From assembly GCA_036676235.1 (NCBI GenBank), contig JAKFDI010000005.1, positions 19,072-83,071 on the forward strand: 64,000 nt of DNA. Reading direction: 5' to 3'. The notes below the pieces were generated by a model. The model was not told the DNA's origin, searched no databases, and worked only from the letters and a program-made list of their open reading frames with translations. The translations under genes and the position numbers were made by a program. Position 1 is the first letter of the stretch. Each line of letters starts with the position of its first letter. Shown here one piece after another: positions 17,029-25,468 of this stretch. This stretch comes from JAKFDI01 sp036676235 (lineage in GTDB: Bacteria > Pseudomonadota > Gammaproteobacteria > Burkholderiales > Burkholderiaceae_C).

Positions 17029-17820
17029 ATGTCCCGTGTTCTGTCACGCCAAGCGATATGTCGTGTGTTGCACATCGCTGCGGCGTCGGTGTCGTTGTTT
17101 GTCGCCTGCGGCGCGGCGCGGGCAGGTGACGTGAGCGTGGCCGTCGCCGCCAACTTCAACGGCGCGGTGCGCGAACTGGCCACCCTGTTCGAGCAGCGCA
17201 CCGGCCATCGCGCGCAAATCTCCGTCGGCTCGACCGGCAAGCTGTATGCGCAAATCAAGCACGGCGCGCCCTTCGAGGTGTTGCTCGCCGCCGACGACGA
17301 GACGCCGGCGAAGCTCGTCGCCGAATCGGCCGCGGTGGGCGAATCGCGTTTCACCTATGCGATCGGGCGGCTGGTGCTGTGGAGCGTCTCGCCCGATGTC
17401 GTCGACGACCAGGGGGCCGTGCTGAAGACGGGCAGCTTCCGCCACCTCGCTCTCGCCAACCCCAGGCTCGCGCCCTACGGCGCGGCGGCGGTGCAGGCGA
17501 TGCAGGCGCTGGGCGTGCACGAACGCCTGACGCCGCGAGTGGTGCAGGCGGAAAGCATCTCGCAGGCCTTCCAGTACGTCGTCTCGGGCAATGCTGAACT
17601 GGGTTTCGTCGCCCTGTCGCAGGTGATGCAGCACGGGCGCCTGGCGTCGGGGTCGGGGTGGACCGTACCCGAGTCGCTGCACAAGCCGCTGCGCCAGGAC
17701 GCGGTGCTGCTGAACGCGGGCCGCGGCAAGCCGGCGGCGCTGGCCTGGCTCGAATGGCTGAAGAACGACGAAGCCGCAGCGATCATCCGCGCCCACGGCT
17801 ATTCGCTGCCGCCACGCTGA
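17029..17820 (+). CDS. modA: Molybdate ABC transporter substrate-binding protein
   Basis: A 263-residue periplasmic molybdate/tungstate-binding protein. The start is fixed by AAGGAG at 17016-17021, seven bases before the ATG. The signal peptide runs to about GAARA (residue 32). The mature part begins DVSVAVAANFNGAVREL, with ISVGSTGKLYAQIKHGAPFEVLLAADDETP and later GNAELGFVALSQV as expected for ModA. Unusually, its signal-peptide codons contain a copy of the ModE-like operator (17052-17079). Confidence 0.92.
   Translation: MSRVLSRQAICRVLHIAAASVSLFVACGAARAGDVSVAVAANFNGAVRELATLFEQRTGHRAQISVGSTGKLYAQIKHGAPFEVLLAADDETPAKLVAESAAVGESRFTYAIGRLVLWSVSPDVVDDQGAVLKTGSFRHLALANPRLAPYGAAAVQAMQALGVHERLTPRVVQAESISQAFQYVVSGNAELGFVALSQVMQHGRLASGSGWTVPESLHKPLRQDAVLLNAGRGKPAALAWLEWLKNDEAAAIIRAHGYSLPPR
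17052..17079 (+). promoter_or_regulatory. Second ModE-type operator, inside the modA coding region
   Basis: AGCGATATG, ten bases, CACATCGCT: the same length, spacing and half-sites as the operator ahead of modE, and the four bases GTTG before the right half are shared too. It lies 23 bases inside modA, over signal-peptide codons 9-17. It could act as a transcriptional block or mark an internal or upstream promoter. No clear -10 follows it. Confidence 0.65.
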
Positions 17821-17824
17821 ACCC

Positions 17825-18514
17825 ATGGCACCCGACGATTGGCAGGCCGTTCGCCTCACGCTCGCGCTCGCGGGCATCACCACGCTGCTGCTGCTCGCCA
17901 TCGGCACGCCGATTGCGTGGTGGCTGGCGCGCACGCGCTCGCGCCTGCGCGCGCCGGTTGCCGCGGTCGTGGCCTTGCCGCTGGTGCTGCCGCCCACGGT
18001 GCTCGGCTTCTACCTGCTGCTGCTGCTCGGCGCGAACGGGCCGGTGGGCACAGCGATGCGCGAGCTCGGCCTCGCGCCGCTGCCCTTCACCTTCGGCGGG
18101 CTGGTGGTGGCCTCGGTCATCTATTCGCTGCCCTTCGTGGTGCAGCCGCTCCAGTCGGCCTTCCAGGGCATCGGGCCGGGACCGCTGGAGGCGGCGGCCA
18201 CGCTGCGCGCGGGGCCGTGGGACCGCTTCGCGACCGTCGTGCTGCCGCTCGCCTGGCCCGGCGTGATGGCGGCGGCGGTGCTTGGCTTTGCGCACACCTT
18301 GGGTGAGTTCGGCGTCGTGCTGATGATTGGCGGCACCATCCCGGGTGAGACGCGGGTGCTGTCGGTTGCGATCTACGAGCACGTCGAGTCGCTCGAATAC
18401 GCGCGCGCCCACTGGCTGGCGGGCGGGCTGGTGCTGTTCTCCTTCATCGTGCTGCTGGCAATGCACGTCCTCGGCGGGCGCTGGATGCCGAGCCCGCTGA
18501 GCAGCGAACGATGA
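17825..18514 (+). CDS. modB: Molybdate ABC transporter permease
   Basis: A 229-residue inner-membrane permease with five predicted helices. The permease signature EAAATLRAGPWDRFATVVLPLAWPGVMAAAVLGFAHTLGEFG (EAA loop, about residues 120-163) contacts ModC. PLVLPPTVLGFYLL is typical of ModB. It starts 4 bases after modA and its stop overlaps modC by ATGA, so the three proteins are made from one transcript. Confidence 0.92.
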   Translation: MAPDDWQAVRLTLALAGITTLLLLAIGTPIAWWLARTRSRLRAPVAAVVALPLVLPPTVLGFYLLLLLGANGPVGTAMRELGLAPLPFTFGGLVVASVIYSLPFVVQPLQSAFQGIGPGPLEAAATLRAGPWDRFATVVLPLAWPGVMAAAVLGFAHTLGEFGVVLMIGGTIPGETRVLSVAIYEHVESLEYARAHWLAGGLVLFSFIVLLAMHVLGGRWMPSPLSSER

Positions 18515-19599
18515 ACGTCGCGTCGTCCGCCCTCGTCGCGACGCTGCGGCTGGCCCACCCGGGCTTCGCGCTCGATGTGGCGTTGGCGCTGCCCGAGCGC
18601 GGCGTGACGGCGCTCTTCGGCCGCTCGGGCTCGGGCAAGACCACGGTGCTGCGCTGCATTGCCGGTCTCGAGCCGCAGGTGCAGGGCCGCGTGGCCCTCG
18701 GCGGCACCGTGTGGCAGGACAGCGCGCGCGGCATCTTCCTGCCGCCGCACCAGCGCCCTATCGGCCTCGTGTTCCAGGACGCGCGGCTGTTCGCGCACCT
18801 GAGCGTGCGCGCCAACATCGAGTACGGCATGAAGCGCGTGCCGGCTGCGCAGCGGCGCATCGGCGTCGACGACGTGGTGGCGCTGCTGGGCATCGGCCAC
18901 CTGATGGATCGCCGCCCGGCGCGGCTGTCCGGCGGCGAGGCGCAGCGTGTGGCCATCGCCCGCGCGCTGCTGACGAGCCCGCGCCTGCTGTTGCTCGACG
19001 AGCCGCTGGCGTCGCTGGACGAAGCTCGCAAGGCCGAGGTGCTGCCGTACCTGGAGCGTCTGCACGACGAACTCGAGATGCCGGTGCTCTATATCAGCCA
19101 TTCGATGAACGAGATCGCCCATGTGGCCGACCATCTGCTGCTGATCGACGCCGGGCGGCTGCTGGCCGCCGGCCCCGTCGACGAGGTCAGCGCGCGCCTC
19201 GACCTGCCGCTCGCGCAGGCCGACGGCGCGGCCGCCGTGCTGACGGGCGCCGTGGCCGGCCACGACGCGGAATTCGGGCTGAGCCGCCTCGACGTGGCGG
19301 GCCAGGCGCTGTGGGTGCCGCACATCGAGCGGCCCATCGGCGCACCGGTGCGCTTCCAGGTGGCGGCGCGCGACGTGAGCGTGGCGCTCAGCCGCGCCGT
19401 GGATTCGAGCATCGTCAACGTGCTGCCGGCGACGGTCGCCGCGCGTGCCGACGACGACCACGGGCGCAGCCTGCTGCAGCTGGACATTGGCGGTGCGCTG
19501 CTGCTGTCGCGCATCACGCGGCGCTCGGCCGAGCAACTCGCGCTGGCGCCGGGCCGCCGGGTGCATGCCCAGATCAAAGGGGTGGCGCTGCTCGGCTGA
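18511..19599 (+). CDS. modC: Molybdate ABC transporter ATP-binding protein
   Basis: A 362-residue ATPase. Walker A is FGRSGSGKTT (near 33), the signature LSGGEAQRVAIARALL (near 137), and Walker B LLLLDEPLASLDEARK. After about residue 290 a TOBE/Mop domain (SIVNVLPATVAARADDDHG...) is present, which allows molybdate feedback in related ModC proteins. With ModA and ModB it completes high-affinity molybdate import, presumably for molybdoenzymes encoded elsewhere. Confidence 0.93.
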   Translation: MNVASSALVATLRLAHPGFALDVALALPERGVTALFGRSGSGKTTVLRCIAGLEPQVQGRVALGGTVWQDSARGIFLPPHQRPIGLVFQDARLFAHLSVRANIEYGMKRVPAAQRRIGVDDVVALLGIGHLMDRRPARLSGGEAQRVAIARALLTSPRLLLLDEPLASLDEARKAEVLPYLERLHDELEMPVLYISHSMNEIAHVADHLLLIDAGRLLAAGPVDEVSARLDLPLAQADGAAAVLTGAVAGHDAEFGLSRLDVAGQALWVPHIERPIGAPVRFQVAARDVSVALSRAVDSSIVNVLPATVAARADDDHGRSLLQLDIGGALLLSRITRRSAEQLALAPGRRVHAQIKGVALLG

Positions 19600-19652
19600 A
19601 CGGCTTCGCGCGCTGCGGCACACTTGCCGCCACCGAGGACGAGGAGACGAGC

Positions 19653-21245
19653 ATGACGCGGCAGACCTCTGCGAACGCAACGCCGGCAGACCTGGAAACC
19701 GTGGTGATCGACACCCCGCTGGGCAGCTTGCGCGGCGCGGTGCGAGACGGCGTGTCGGTGTTCAAGGGCATTCCGTACGCCGCGAGCACCGCGGCGCGCC
19801 AGCGCTTTCTGCCGCCGCAGCCGCCGGCGCCGTGGCGCGGCGTGCGCGATGCACTCGACCCCGGCCCGCGCGCCCCGCAGGCGGAGCGCGCGTACCTGCC
19901 GTGCTTCGACTGGCTGGCGTCCTCCACGCCGCAATCCGAAGACTGCCTGTCGCTCAACGTCTTCACGCCCGCGCCGGACGGTGCCGCGCGGCCGGTGATG
20001 GTGTACCTGCACGGCGGCGCCTTCGCCTTCGGCTCCTCGGCGCAGCCGGTGCTGGACGGCAGCCGCCTCGCGCGCCTGGGCGACGTGGTGGTGGTCACGG
20101 TGAACCACCGGCTCAACGTCTTCGGCTACCTGTGCGCGCAGGATTGCAAGGACGCGCGCTTCGCCGACGCCGGCAACGCCGGCATGCTCGATCTCGTGGC
20201 GGCGCTGAAATGGGTGCGAGAGCACATCGGCGCGTTCGGCGGCGATGCCGGCTGCGTGACGGTCTTCGGCCAGTCGGGCGGCGGCGCGAAGGTGGCGATC
20301 CTGATGGCGATGCCGGTGGCCGAGGGGCTGTTCCATCGCGCCATCGTGCAGAGCGCGTCCTCGGGCTTTCTGGTGCAGGAACCGGACGATGCGGCCCGTT
20401 CGACGCGGCGGCTGCTGGACCAGTTCGGCCTCGGCAGCTCGCAGTTCACCGAGCTGCAGAACGTGCCCGCCGATCGGCTGCTGGCGGCCATGCAGGCCGT
20501 GGTGGCGACCGAGGGCGGGCACGACCAGTTCCGCCCGGTGGTCGATGGGCGCAGCATCCTGCGCCAGCCCTTCTTCCCGCAGGCGCCGGAGCAGGCGCGG
20601 CATATCCCGCTGCTCATCGGCAGTACCGGCAGCGAAGCCACCTACTACCTCGCCGACAACCTGGCGAACTTCGCCTTGCCGATGGCGAGTGTTCGCGCCC
20701 GCATCAAGCGCTTCATGAAGCTCGACGATGCGCAGACCGACGCCGTGATCGCCGCCTATGCAAAGCATCACCCGGGTGCCGCGCCCAGCGAGTTGCTGAC
20801 GGCCATCGCCAGCGACCACATGTACCGCTGCCCGACGCTCGCGGGCGCCGAACGCAAGACGGAGCAAGGCGGTGCGCCGGTGTTCGTCTACGAGTTCGCG
20901 TGGGAAAGCGCCGCGATGGACGGCGTGCTGCGCTCGCCGCACACGGCCGAGTTGCCCTTCGTGTTCGACAACGTCGGTGTGGCGGCACGCTTCACCGGTG
21001 ATGGCGACGCCGAGCAGTCGCTCGCGCAGCGCACGGCGCTGGCCTGGACACGCTTTGCGCGCACCGGCAACCCGAACGGCGATGGCCTGCCCGCGTGGCC
21101 GGCCTACGACCTGGCGCGGCGGGCGACGATGCGCCTCGACCTCGAGCCGCGCGTCGTGGACGATCCGAACGGCGACGACCGCCGCACGATGGCCGAATTC
21201 CCGCATTTCCTCCCGGGCAGCGCCATCACCTTCCGGGCCGATTGA
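19653..21245 (+). CDS. Type B carboxylesterase
   Basis: A 530-residue carboxylesterase/lipase of the cholinesterase-like family. A GAGGAGA precedes the ATG at 19653. Features in order: FKGIPYAAST, QSEDCLSLNVFTP, YLHGGAFAFGSS (oxyanion hole), VFGQSGGGAKVA (nucleophile Ser near 210), GSTGSEATYYL with the catalytic acid, and HTAELPFVFDNV with the catalytic His. No signal peptide is seen, so it is likely cytoplasmic. It ends 1 base before the next hydrolase gene starts. Natural substrate is unknown. Confidence 0.88.
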   Translation: MTRQTSANATPADLETVVIDTPLGSLRGAVRDGVSVFKGIPYAASTAARQRFLPPQPPAPWRGVRDALDPGPRAPQAERAYLPCFDWLASSTPQSEDCLSLNVFTPAPDGAARPVMVYLHGGAFAFGSSAQPVLDGSRLARLGDVVVVTVNHRLNVFGYLCAQDCKDARFADAGNAGMLDLVAALKWVREHIGAFGGDAGCVTVFGQSGGGAKVAILMAMPVAEGLFHRAIVQSASSGFLVQEPDDAARSTRRLLDQFGLGSSQFTELQNVPADRLLAAMQAVVATEGGHDQFRPVVDGRSILRQPFFPQAPEQARHIPLLIGSTGSEATYYLADNLANFALPMASVRARIKRFMKLDDAQTDAVIAAYAKHHPGAAPSELLTAIASDHMYRCPTLAGAERKTEQGGAPVFVYEFAWESAAMDGVLRSPHTAELPFVFDNVGVAARFTGDGDAEQSLAQRTALAWTRFARTGNPNGDGLPAWPAYDLARRATMRLDLEPRVVDDPNGDDRRTMAEFPHFLPGSAITFRAD

Positions 21246-21246
21246 G

Positions 21247-22113
21247 ATGACCACCGCCGCGCAGACCTACACGCTTGTCGCCGACGACGGCGAGACGATC
21301 GATTGCCTGCAATGGCCGGGCGACGCGCCGGTGCGCGCGGTGGTGCAGATCGCCCACGGCATGGGCGAGCACCCCGGTCGCTATGGCTGGGTGGCCGAGC
21401 AACTCGTGGCGGCGGGTTTCGCCGTGCATGCGAATGTGCACCGCGGCCACGGCGAGCGCGAGGCGGCGCGTAGGCGGCTGGGCGATTTCGGCCCGCGCGG
21501 CTTTGCCGGGCTGGTGAGCGACATGGCTGTCGTGAGCGCGCATGTCCGGACGCAGCACGCCGGCGCGCCGCTCATCCTGCTCGGCCACAGCATGGGTTCG
21601 TTCGCCGCGCAGCTCTACCTGCTCGAGCACGGCGCGCAGCTTGCGGGCGCCGCACTTTCCGGCACCGCGGCGCTCGATCTGCTGAAGGCTGGCCGCCCGC
21701 CCGGCTGGCGCCTGGAAGACGCGAGCGGCGGCTTGCCCACGCGCACGCCCTTCGATTGGCTGAGCCGGGACGACGCCGTCGTCGACCGCTACATCGCCGA
21801 TCCGCTTTGCGGCTTCAGCACCACCGCGGATTCGCGGGCGTCGATGTTTGCGGCCTGCGAGCGCTGCAGCCGCGTCGACGAACTGCGGCGCATTCCGGCC
21901 GAGTTGCCGCTGTACCTGTTCACCGGCGACAACGATCCGGTGAACGACCGCCTGGCGTGGTTCCACCCGCTCGCCGCGCGCTATCGCGAAGCGGGCCTGC
22001 GCGATGTGTCCGCCCACGTCTACGGCGGCGCAAGGCACGAGGTGCTGAACGAGACCAACCGCGCCGAGGTGATGGCGAACCTGCTCGCCTGGATCGAGCG
22101 CGTGATCGCCTGA
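21247..22113 (+). CDS. Alpha/beta hydrolase (serine aminopeptidase S33/monoacylglycerol lipase type)
   Basis: A 288-residue hydrolase of the Hydrolase_4 group. It has AHGMGEHPGRYGWVAEQL near residue 35, the VHRGHGE turn, the nucleophile elbow LLGHSMGSFAAQL (Ser near 117), TGDNDPVND carrying the acid, and GGARHEVLNE with the catalytic His. These motifs match monoglyceride lipases and lysophospholipases. It starts one base after the carboxylesterase stop, so the pair is likely co-expressed and may work on lipid or ester substrates. Confidence 0.85.
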   Translation: MTTAAQTYTLVADDGETIDCLQWPGDAPVRAVVQIAHGMGEHPGRYGWVAEQLVAAGFAVHANVHRGHGEREAARRRLGDFGPRGFAGLVSDMAVVSAHVRTQHAGAPLILLGHSMGSFAAQLYLLEHGAQLAGAALSGTAALDLLKAGRPPGWRLEDASGGLPTRTPFDWLSRDDAVVDRYIADPLCGFSTTADSRASMFAACERCSRVDELRRIPAELPLYLFTGDNDPVNDRLAWFHPLAARYREAGLRDVSAHVYGGARHEVLNETNRAEVMANLLAWIERVIA

Positions 22114-22129
22114 GCGCGAGCCGAAGCCG

Positions 22130-23278
22130 TCAGCGCACGTAGCGCCCGCCCGGGCCGTACATCGTGATCTCCACGAACTTGGAGCCGTGGTGGTTGGTCG
22201 GGCTGAAGTCGACGGTGTAGCCCCCGAGGTCGGTCTTGCGCATGCCTTCGAGCGAGGCGACCAGCGTGTCCGACGTGACGTTGCGGCCGGCTCGGCGCAT
22301 GCCTTCGAGCAGCACGCGCAGGTTCAGGTAGCCGAAGTAGTGGTCGTAGTCGATCGGCAGGTTGGCGGCCTTCATCGAGGCGCTGAAGTCGCGCACGAGG
22401 TTGGTCGTCGGGCGCCACGGATACGGAATCAGCTGCGTGAAGGCAAGACCTCGCGCGTCGTCGCCCATGGCCGTGAGCAGTGCCCGGCTGTTGGCAATCG
22501 AGATGCAGTACAGCGGCACGCCGAGCAGCTTGCGCGAGCTTTTCACGAGCGGAATCATCGACGGGCCGAAGTTGATGACGATCACCGCCTGGGGCCGCGC
22601 CTTGGCCAGCGCCTCGACGGCCTGCTCCGCATCCTTGCCGCTGGGGTCCAGCGGCGCCTTGGCGACGATGGCGGCCTTGACCTGCTTCATCGCCGCGTCC
22701 AGCACCGGCAGCATCAGCTGGCCGAGCGGCCCGGTCTGGTAGACCACGCCGATGCGCGTGCGCTGCAGCGTCTCGAGGTTGCGCAGCATCTGCACCACCT
22801 CGTCGTAGTAGCTCGCCATCGTCGTGAAGAAGTACGGGTGGTGCTTCATGCGCAATGAGGGCGAGCCGGTGTATACGCCGACCAGCGGCACCTTCTTCGC
22901 GGCGAGGATGGGCATCACGGCGCCGACGCTGGCGGTGCTGGCCAAGCCGTACAGCGCCGTCACCTTGTCCTGATCGATGAGGCGGTTCACGTTCTCGACG
23001 GTGCGCTTCGGGTTGTAGGCGTCGTCGAGCGTGATCAGCCGCACCGGCCGGCCGCCGATGCCGCCGCGGGCGTTGATGTCCGCGATCGCGAGCGACTGGC
23101 CTTTGACGACGGCGGTGAAGCTCGGCGCGAGCGGACCGCTCAGGTGGGCGCTCTGGCCGATCAGGATCTCGTCGGGCTGCTGGGCCCAGACCGGCATGCC
23201 GATGGCGGCGCCCGCCGTGCTGGCGGCCGCGGCGCTGATGAGCTGGCGGCGGGTGAGACGTGCGGGGATGCGGGTCAT
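22130..23278 (-). CDS. Branched-chain amino acid-type ABC transporter binding protein, Tat signal
   Basis: A 382-residue periplasmic binding protein of the Leu/Ile/Val (LivJ-like, type I) fold. The N-terminus LTRRQLISAAAASTAGAAIG is a Tat-type signal. The body has EILIGQSAHLSGPLAP, NARGGIGGRPVRLITLDDAYNP, VTALYGLASTASVGAVMPI and VDFSPTNHHGSKFVEITMY, typical of family members that bind aromatic or aliphatic acids or amides. No permease or ATPase genes are adjacent, so it is an orphan. GGGAG lies nine bases before the start. It converges on the hydrolase gene. Confidence 0.82.
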   Translation of the reverse strand: MTRIPARLTRRQLISAAAASTAGAAIGMPVWAQQPDEILIGQSAHLSGPLAPSFTAVVKGQSLAIADINARGGIGGRPVRLITLDDAYNPKRTVENVNRLIDQDKVTALYGLASTASVGAVMPILAAKKVPLVGVYTGSPSLRMKHHPYFFTTMASYYDEVVQMLRNLETLQRTRIGVVYQTGPLGQLMLPVLDAAMKQVKAAIVAKAPLDPSGKDAEQAVEALAKARPQAVIVINFGPSMIPLVKSSRKLLGVPLYCISIANSRALLTAMGDDARGLAFTQLIPYPWRPTTNLVRDFSASMKAANLPIDYDHYFGYLNLRVLLEGMRRAGRNVTSDTLVASLEGMRKTDLGGYTVDFSPTNHHGSKFVEITMYGPGGRYVR

Positions 23279-23327
23279 GAGCGGTCTCCCGGAGGTGCTC
23301 CATGGGGCGCCAGCCGATCTGGCAATT

Positions 23328-23340
23328 ACCAATGGTTGGT
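23328..23340. promoter_or_regulatory. Palindrome in the gap between the orphan binding protein and htpG
   Basis: ACCAA-TGG-TTGGT, a perfect 5-bp inverted repeat 50 bases before the start of the leftward binding-protein gene. Its shape resembles TetR-family operators. No TetR gene is adjacent. The remainder of the 303-bp gap contains the htpG promoter and nothing else recognisable. Confidence 0.3.
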
Positions 23341-23505
23341 CGATGTCACTGTTTGTATATTGAGCGTGACAGCACGGCTGTGCAGGGCAGTTCGTCACGG
23401 GAAACCCGCTTCGCGGCGCGACAAGGCCGGGCGGCGTGCATTCCTCCACAGCAGAGGGTGGCGCCGTGGCGCTGAAGGCAGCGAAGCCGCGTGCATGCGG
23501 CACGG

Positions 23506-23533
23506 CTTGAAAAACGGCGCTCCGGCCTGACAT
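23506..23533 (+). promoter_or_regulatory. Heat-shock (sigma-32-type) promoter of htpG
   Basis: CTTGAAA at 23506-23512 is an exact match to the sigma-32 -35 consensus. After a 13-base spacer comes CCTGACAT (23526-23533), which keeps 5 of 8 consensus positions of CCCCATnT. It lies about 50 bases upstream of the htpG ATG. Confidence 0.65.
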
Positions 23534-23581
23534 CACGCGGGGCCGGGCGCCACGCCCACTGAAACTCCTCACGCACATTCC

Positions 23582-25462
23582 ATGGACAAACAGACGCTCT
23601 CATTCCAGGCCGAGGTCAAGCAGATCCTTCACCTCGTCACGCACTCGCTCTACTCGAACAAGGAAATCTTCCTGCGCGAGCTGGTCTCCAACGCCTCCGA
23701 CGCTTGCGACAAGCTGCGCTTCGAGGCGCTGAACGACAACGGGTTGTACGAAGACCAGCCGAATCTCGAAGTGCGCGTCGCCTTCGACGTCGAGGCCAAG
23801 ACCATCACCATCACCGACAACGGCATCGGCCTGTCGGCAGACGAAGCGGTGGCCAACCTCGGCACCATTGCCAAGAGCGGCACGCGCGAGTTCGTGGCGC
23901 GCCTCGAAGGCGACCAGAAGAAGGACGCACAGCTCATCGGCCAGTTCGGCGTGGGCTTCTACAGCGGCTTCATCGTGGCCGACCGCATCACGGTCGAGTC
24001 GCGCCGCGCCGGGTTGAAGCCGGAAGACGGTGTGCGCTGGAGTTCCGAGGGCACGGGCGACTTCGAGATCGAGACCATCACCCGCCTCGAGCGCGGCACG
24101 AGCGTGACGCTGCACCTGCGCGACGGCGAGGAAGAGTTCCTCTCGGGCTGGAAGCTGAAATCCATCATAGGCAAGTACTCGGATCACATCTCGCTGCCCA
24201 TCCTCATGCAGAAGGAAGAGTGGGACGTCGAAGCCGGCAAGCAGGTGACCAAAGACGAATGGGCGCCGGTCAACAAGGCCGCCGCACTGTGGACGCGCAA
24301 CAAGAACGACATCACACAAGAGCAGTACGACGAGTTCTACAAGCAGATCAGCTACGACACCGAATCACCGCTCGCGCACACGCACAACCGCGTGGAGGGC
24401 CGCAGCGAATACACCCAGCTGCTCTACATCCCGAAGAAGGCGCCCTTCGATCTGTGGAACCGCGACAAGCGCGGCGGCGTGAAGCTGTATGTGAAGCGTG
24501 TGTTCATCATGGACGACGCCGAGGCGCTGATGCCGGTGTACCTGCGCTTCGTCAAGGGCGTCATCGACAGCGCCGACCTGCCGCTGAACGTGAGCCGCGA
24601 GCTGCTGCAGGAAAGCCGCGACGTGAAGGCCATCCGCGAAGGCTCGACCAAGCGCGTGCTGTCGATGCTCGAATCGCTGGCCGACAGCGACGACGCCGCC
24701 GAGCGCGAGAAGTACGCCGCGTTCTGGAAGGACTTCGGCGTGGTGTTGAAGGAGGGCGTGGGCGAAGACCACGCCAATGCCGAACGCCTGGCCAAGCTGC
24801 TGCGCTTCGCCTCCACCGAGGCCGACGACGGCGTGAGCTTCGCCGACTACGCCAAGCGCATGAAGGACGGTCAGGACGCCATCTACTACGTCACTGCCGA
24901 CAGCCTGACGGCGGCCAAGAGCAGCCCACAGCTCGAGATCTTCCGCAAGAAGGGCATCGAGGTGCTGCTGCTCGTCGACCGCGTGGACGAGTGGATGCTC
25001 AGCCACCTGTTCGAGTTCGACGGCAAGCCGCTGCAAAGCGTGGCCAAGGGCTCGGTGGATCTCGGCAAGCTGCAGGACGAGACCGAGAAGAAGCAGGCTG
25101 AAGAAGCCGCCACGGCTTTCAAGCCGGTGCTCGACCGGCTGAAGGAAGTGCTGAAGGACCGGGCGAAGGATGTGCGCATCACCACGCGCCTCGTCGATTC
25201 ACCGGCCTGCCTGGTGGTGGAGGAGGGCGACATGAGCGGCCACCTCGCGCGGCTGCTCAAGCAGGCCGGGCAGAGCGCGCCGGCATCGCAGCCGATCCTG
25301 GAAGTGAACGCCGAGCATGCGCTGGTCAAGCGACTGGAAAGCTCGGAGCACTTCGGTGACCTCGCGCACATCCTCTTCGACCAGGCGCTGCTGGCCGAGG
25401 GTGGACAACTCGAAGATCCGGCCGCCTACGTGCGCCGCGTCAATGCGCTGCTGATCGGCTGA
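23582..25462 (+). CDS. htpG: Molecular chaperone HtpG (Hsp90)
   Basis: A 626-residue cytoplasmic Hsp90. The N-terminal GHKL ATPase has FQAEVKQILHLVTHSLYSNKEIFLRELVSNASDACDKLR, ITDNGIGLS and GQFGVGFYSGFIV; the middle domain has DLPLNVSRELLQESRDVKAIR with the catalytic-loop Arg. The C-terminal dimer domain ends MEEVD-free, as in bacteria. Length matches the family. It has its own heat-shock-type promoter and is followed by a convergent SrkA-like gene only 6 bases away. Confidence 0.97.
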   Translation: MDKQTLSFQAEVKQILHLVTHSLYSNKEIFLRELVSNASDACDKLRFEALNDNGLYEDQPNLEVRVAFDVEAKTITITDNGIGLSADEAVANLGTIAKSGTREFVARLEGDQKKDAQLIGQFGVGFYSGFIVADRITVESRRAGLKPEDGVRWSSEGTGDFEIETITRLERGTSVTLHLRDGEEEFLSGWKLKSIIGKYSDHISLPILMQKEEWDVEAGKQVTKDEWAPVNKAAALWTRNKNDITQEQYDEFYKQISYDTESPLAHTHNRVEGRSEYTQLLYIPKKAPFDLWNRDKRGGVKLYVKRVFIMDDAEALMPVYLRFVKGVIDSADLPLNVSRELLQESRDVKAIREGSTKRVLSMLESLADSDDAAEREKYAAFWKDFGVVLKEGVGEDHANAERLAKLLRFASTEADDGVSFADYAKRMKDGQDAIYYVTADSLTAAKSSPQLEIFRKKGIEVLLLVDRVDEWMLSHLFEFDGKPLQSVAKGSVDLGKLQDETEKKQAEEAATAFKPVLDRLKEVLKDRAKDVRITTRLVDSPACLVVEEGDMSGHLARLLKQAGQSAPASQPILEVNAEHALVKRLESSEHFGDLAHILFDQALLAEGGQLEDPAAYVRRVNALLIG

Positions 25463-25468
25463 GGCTCG

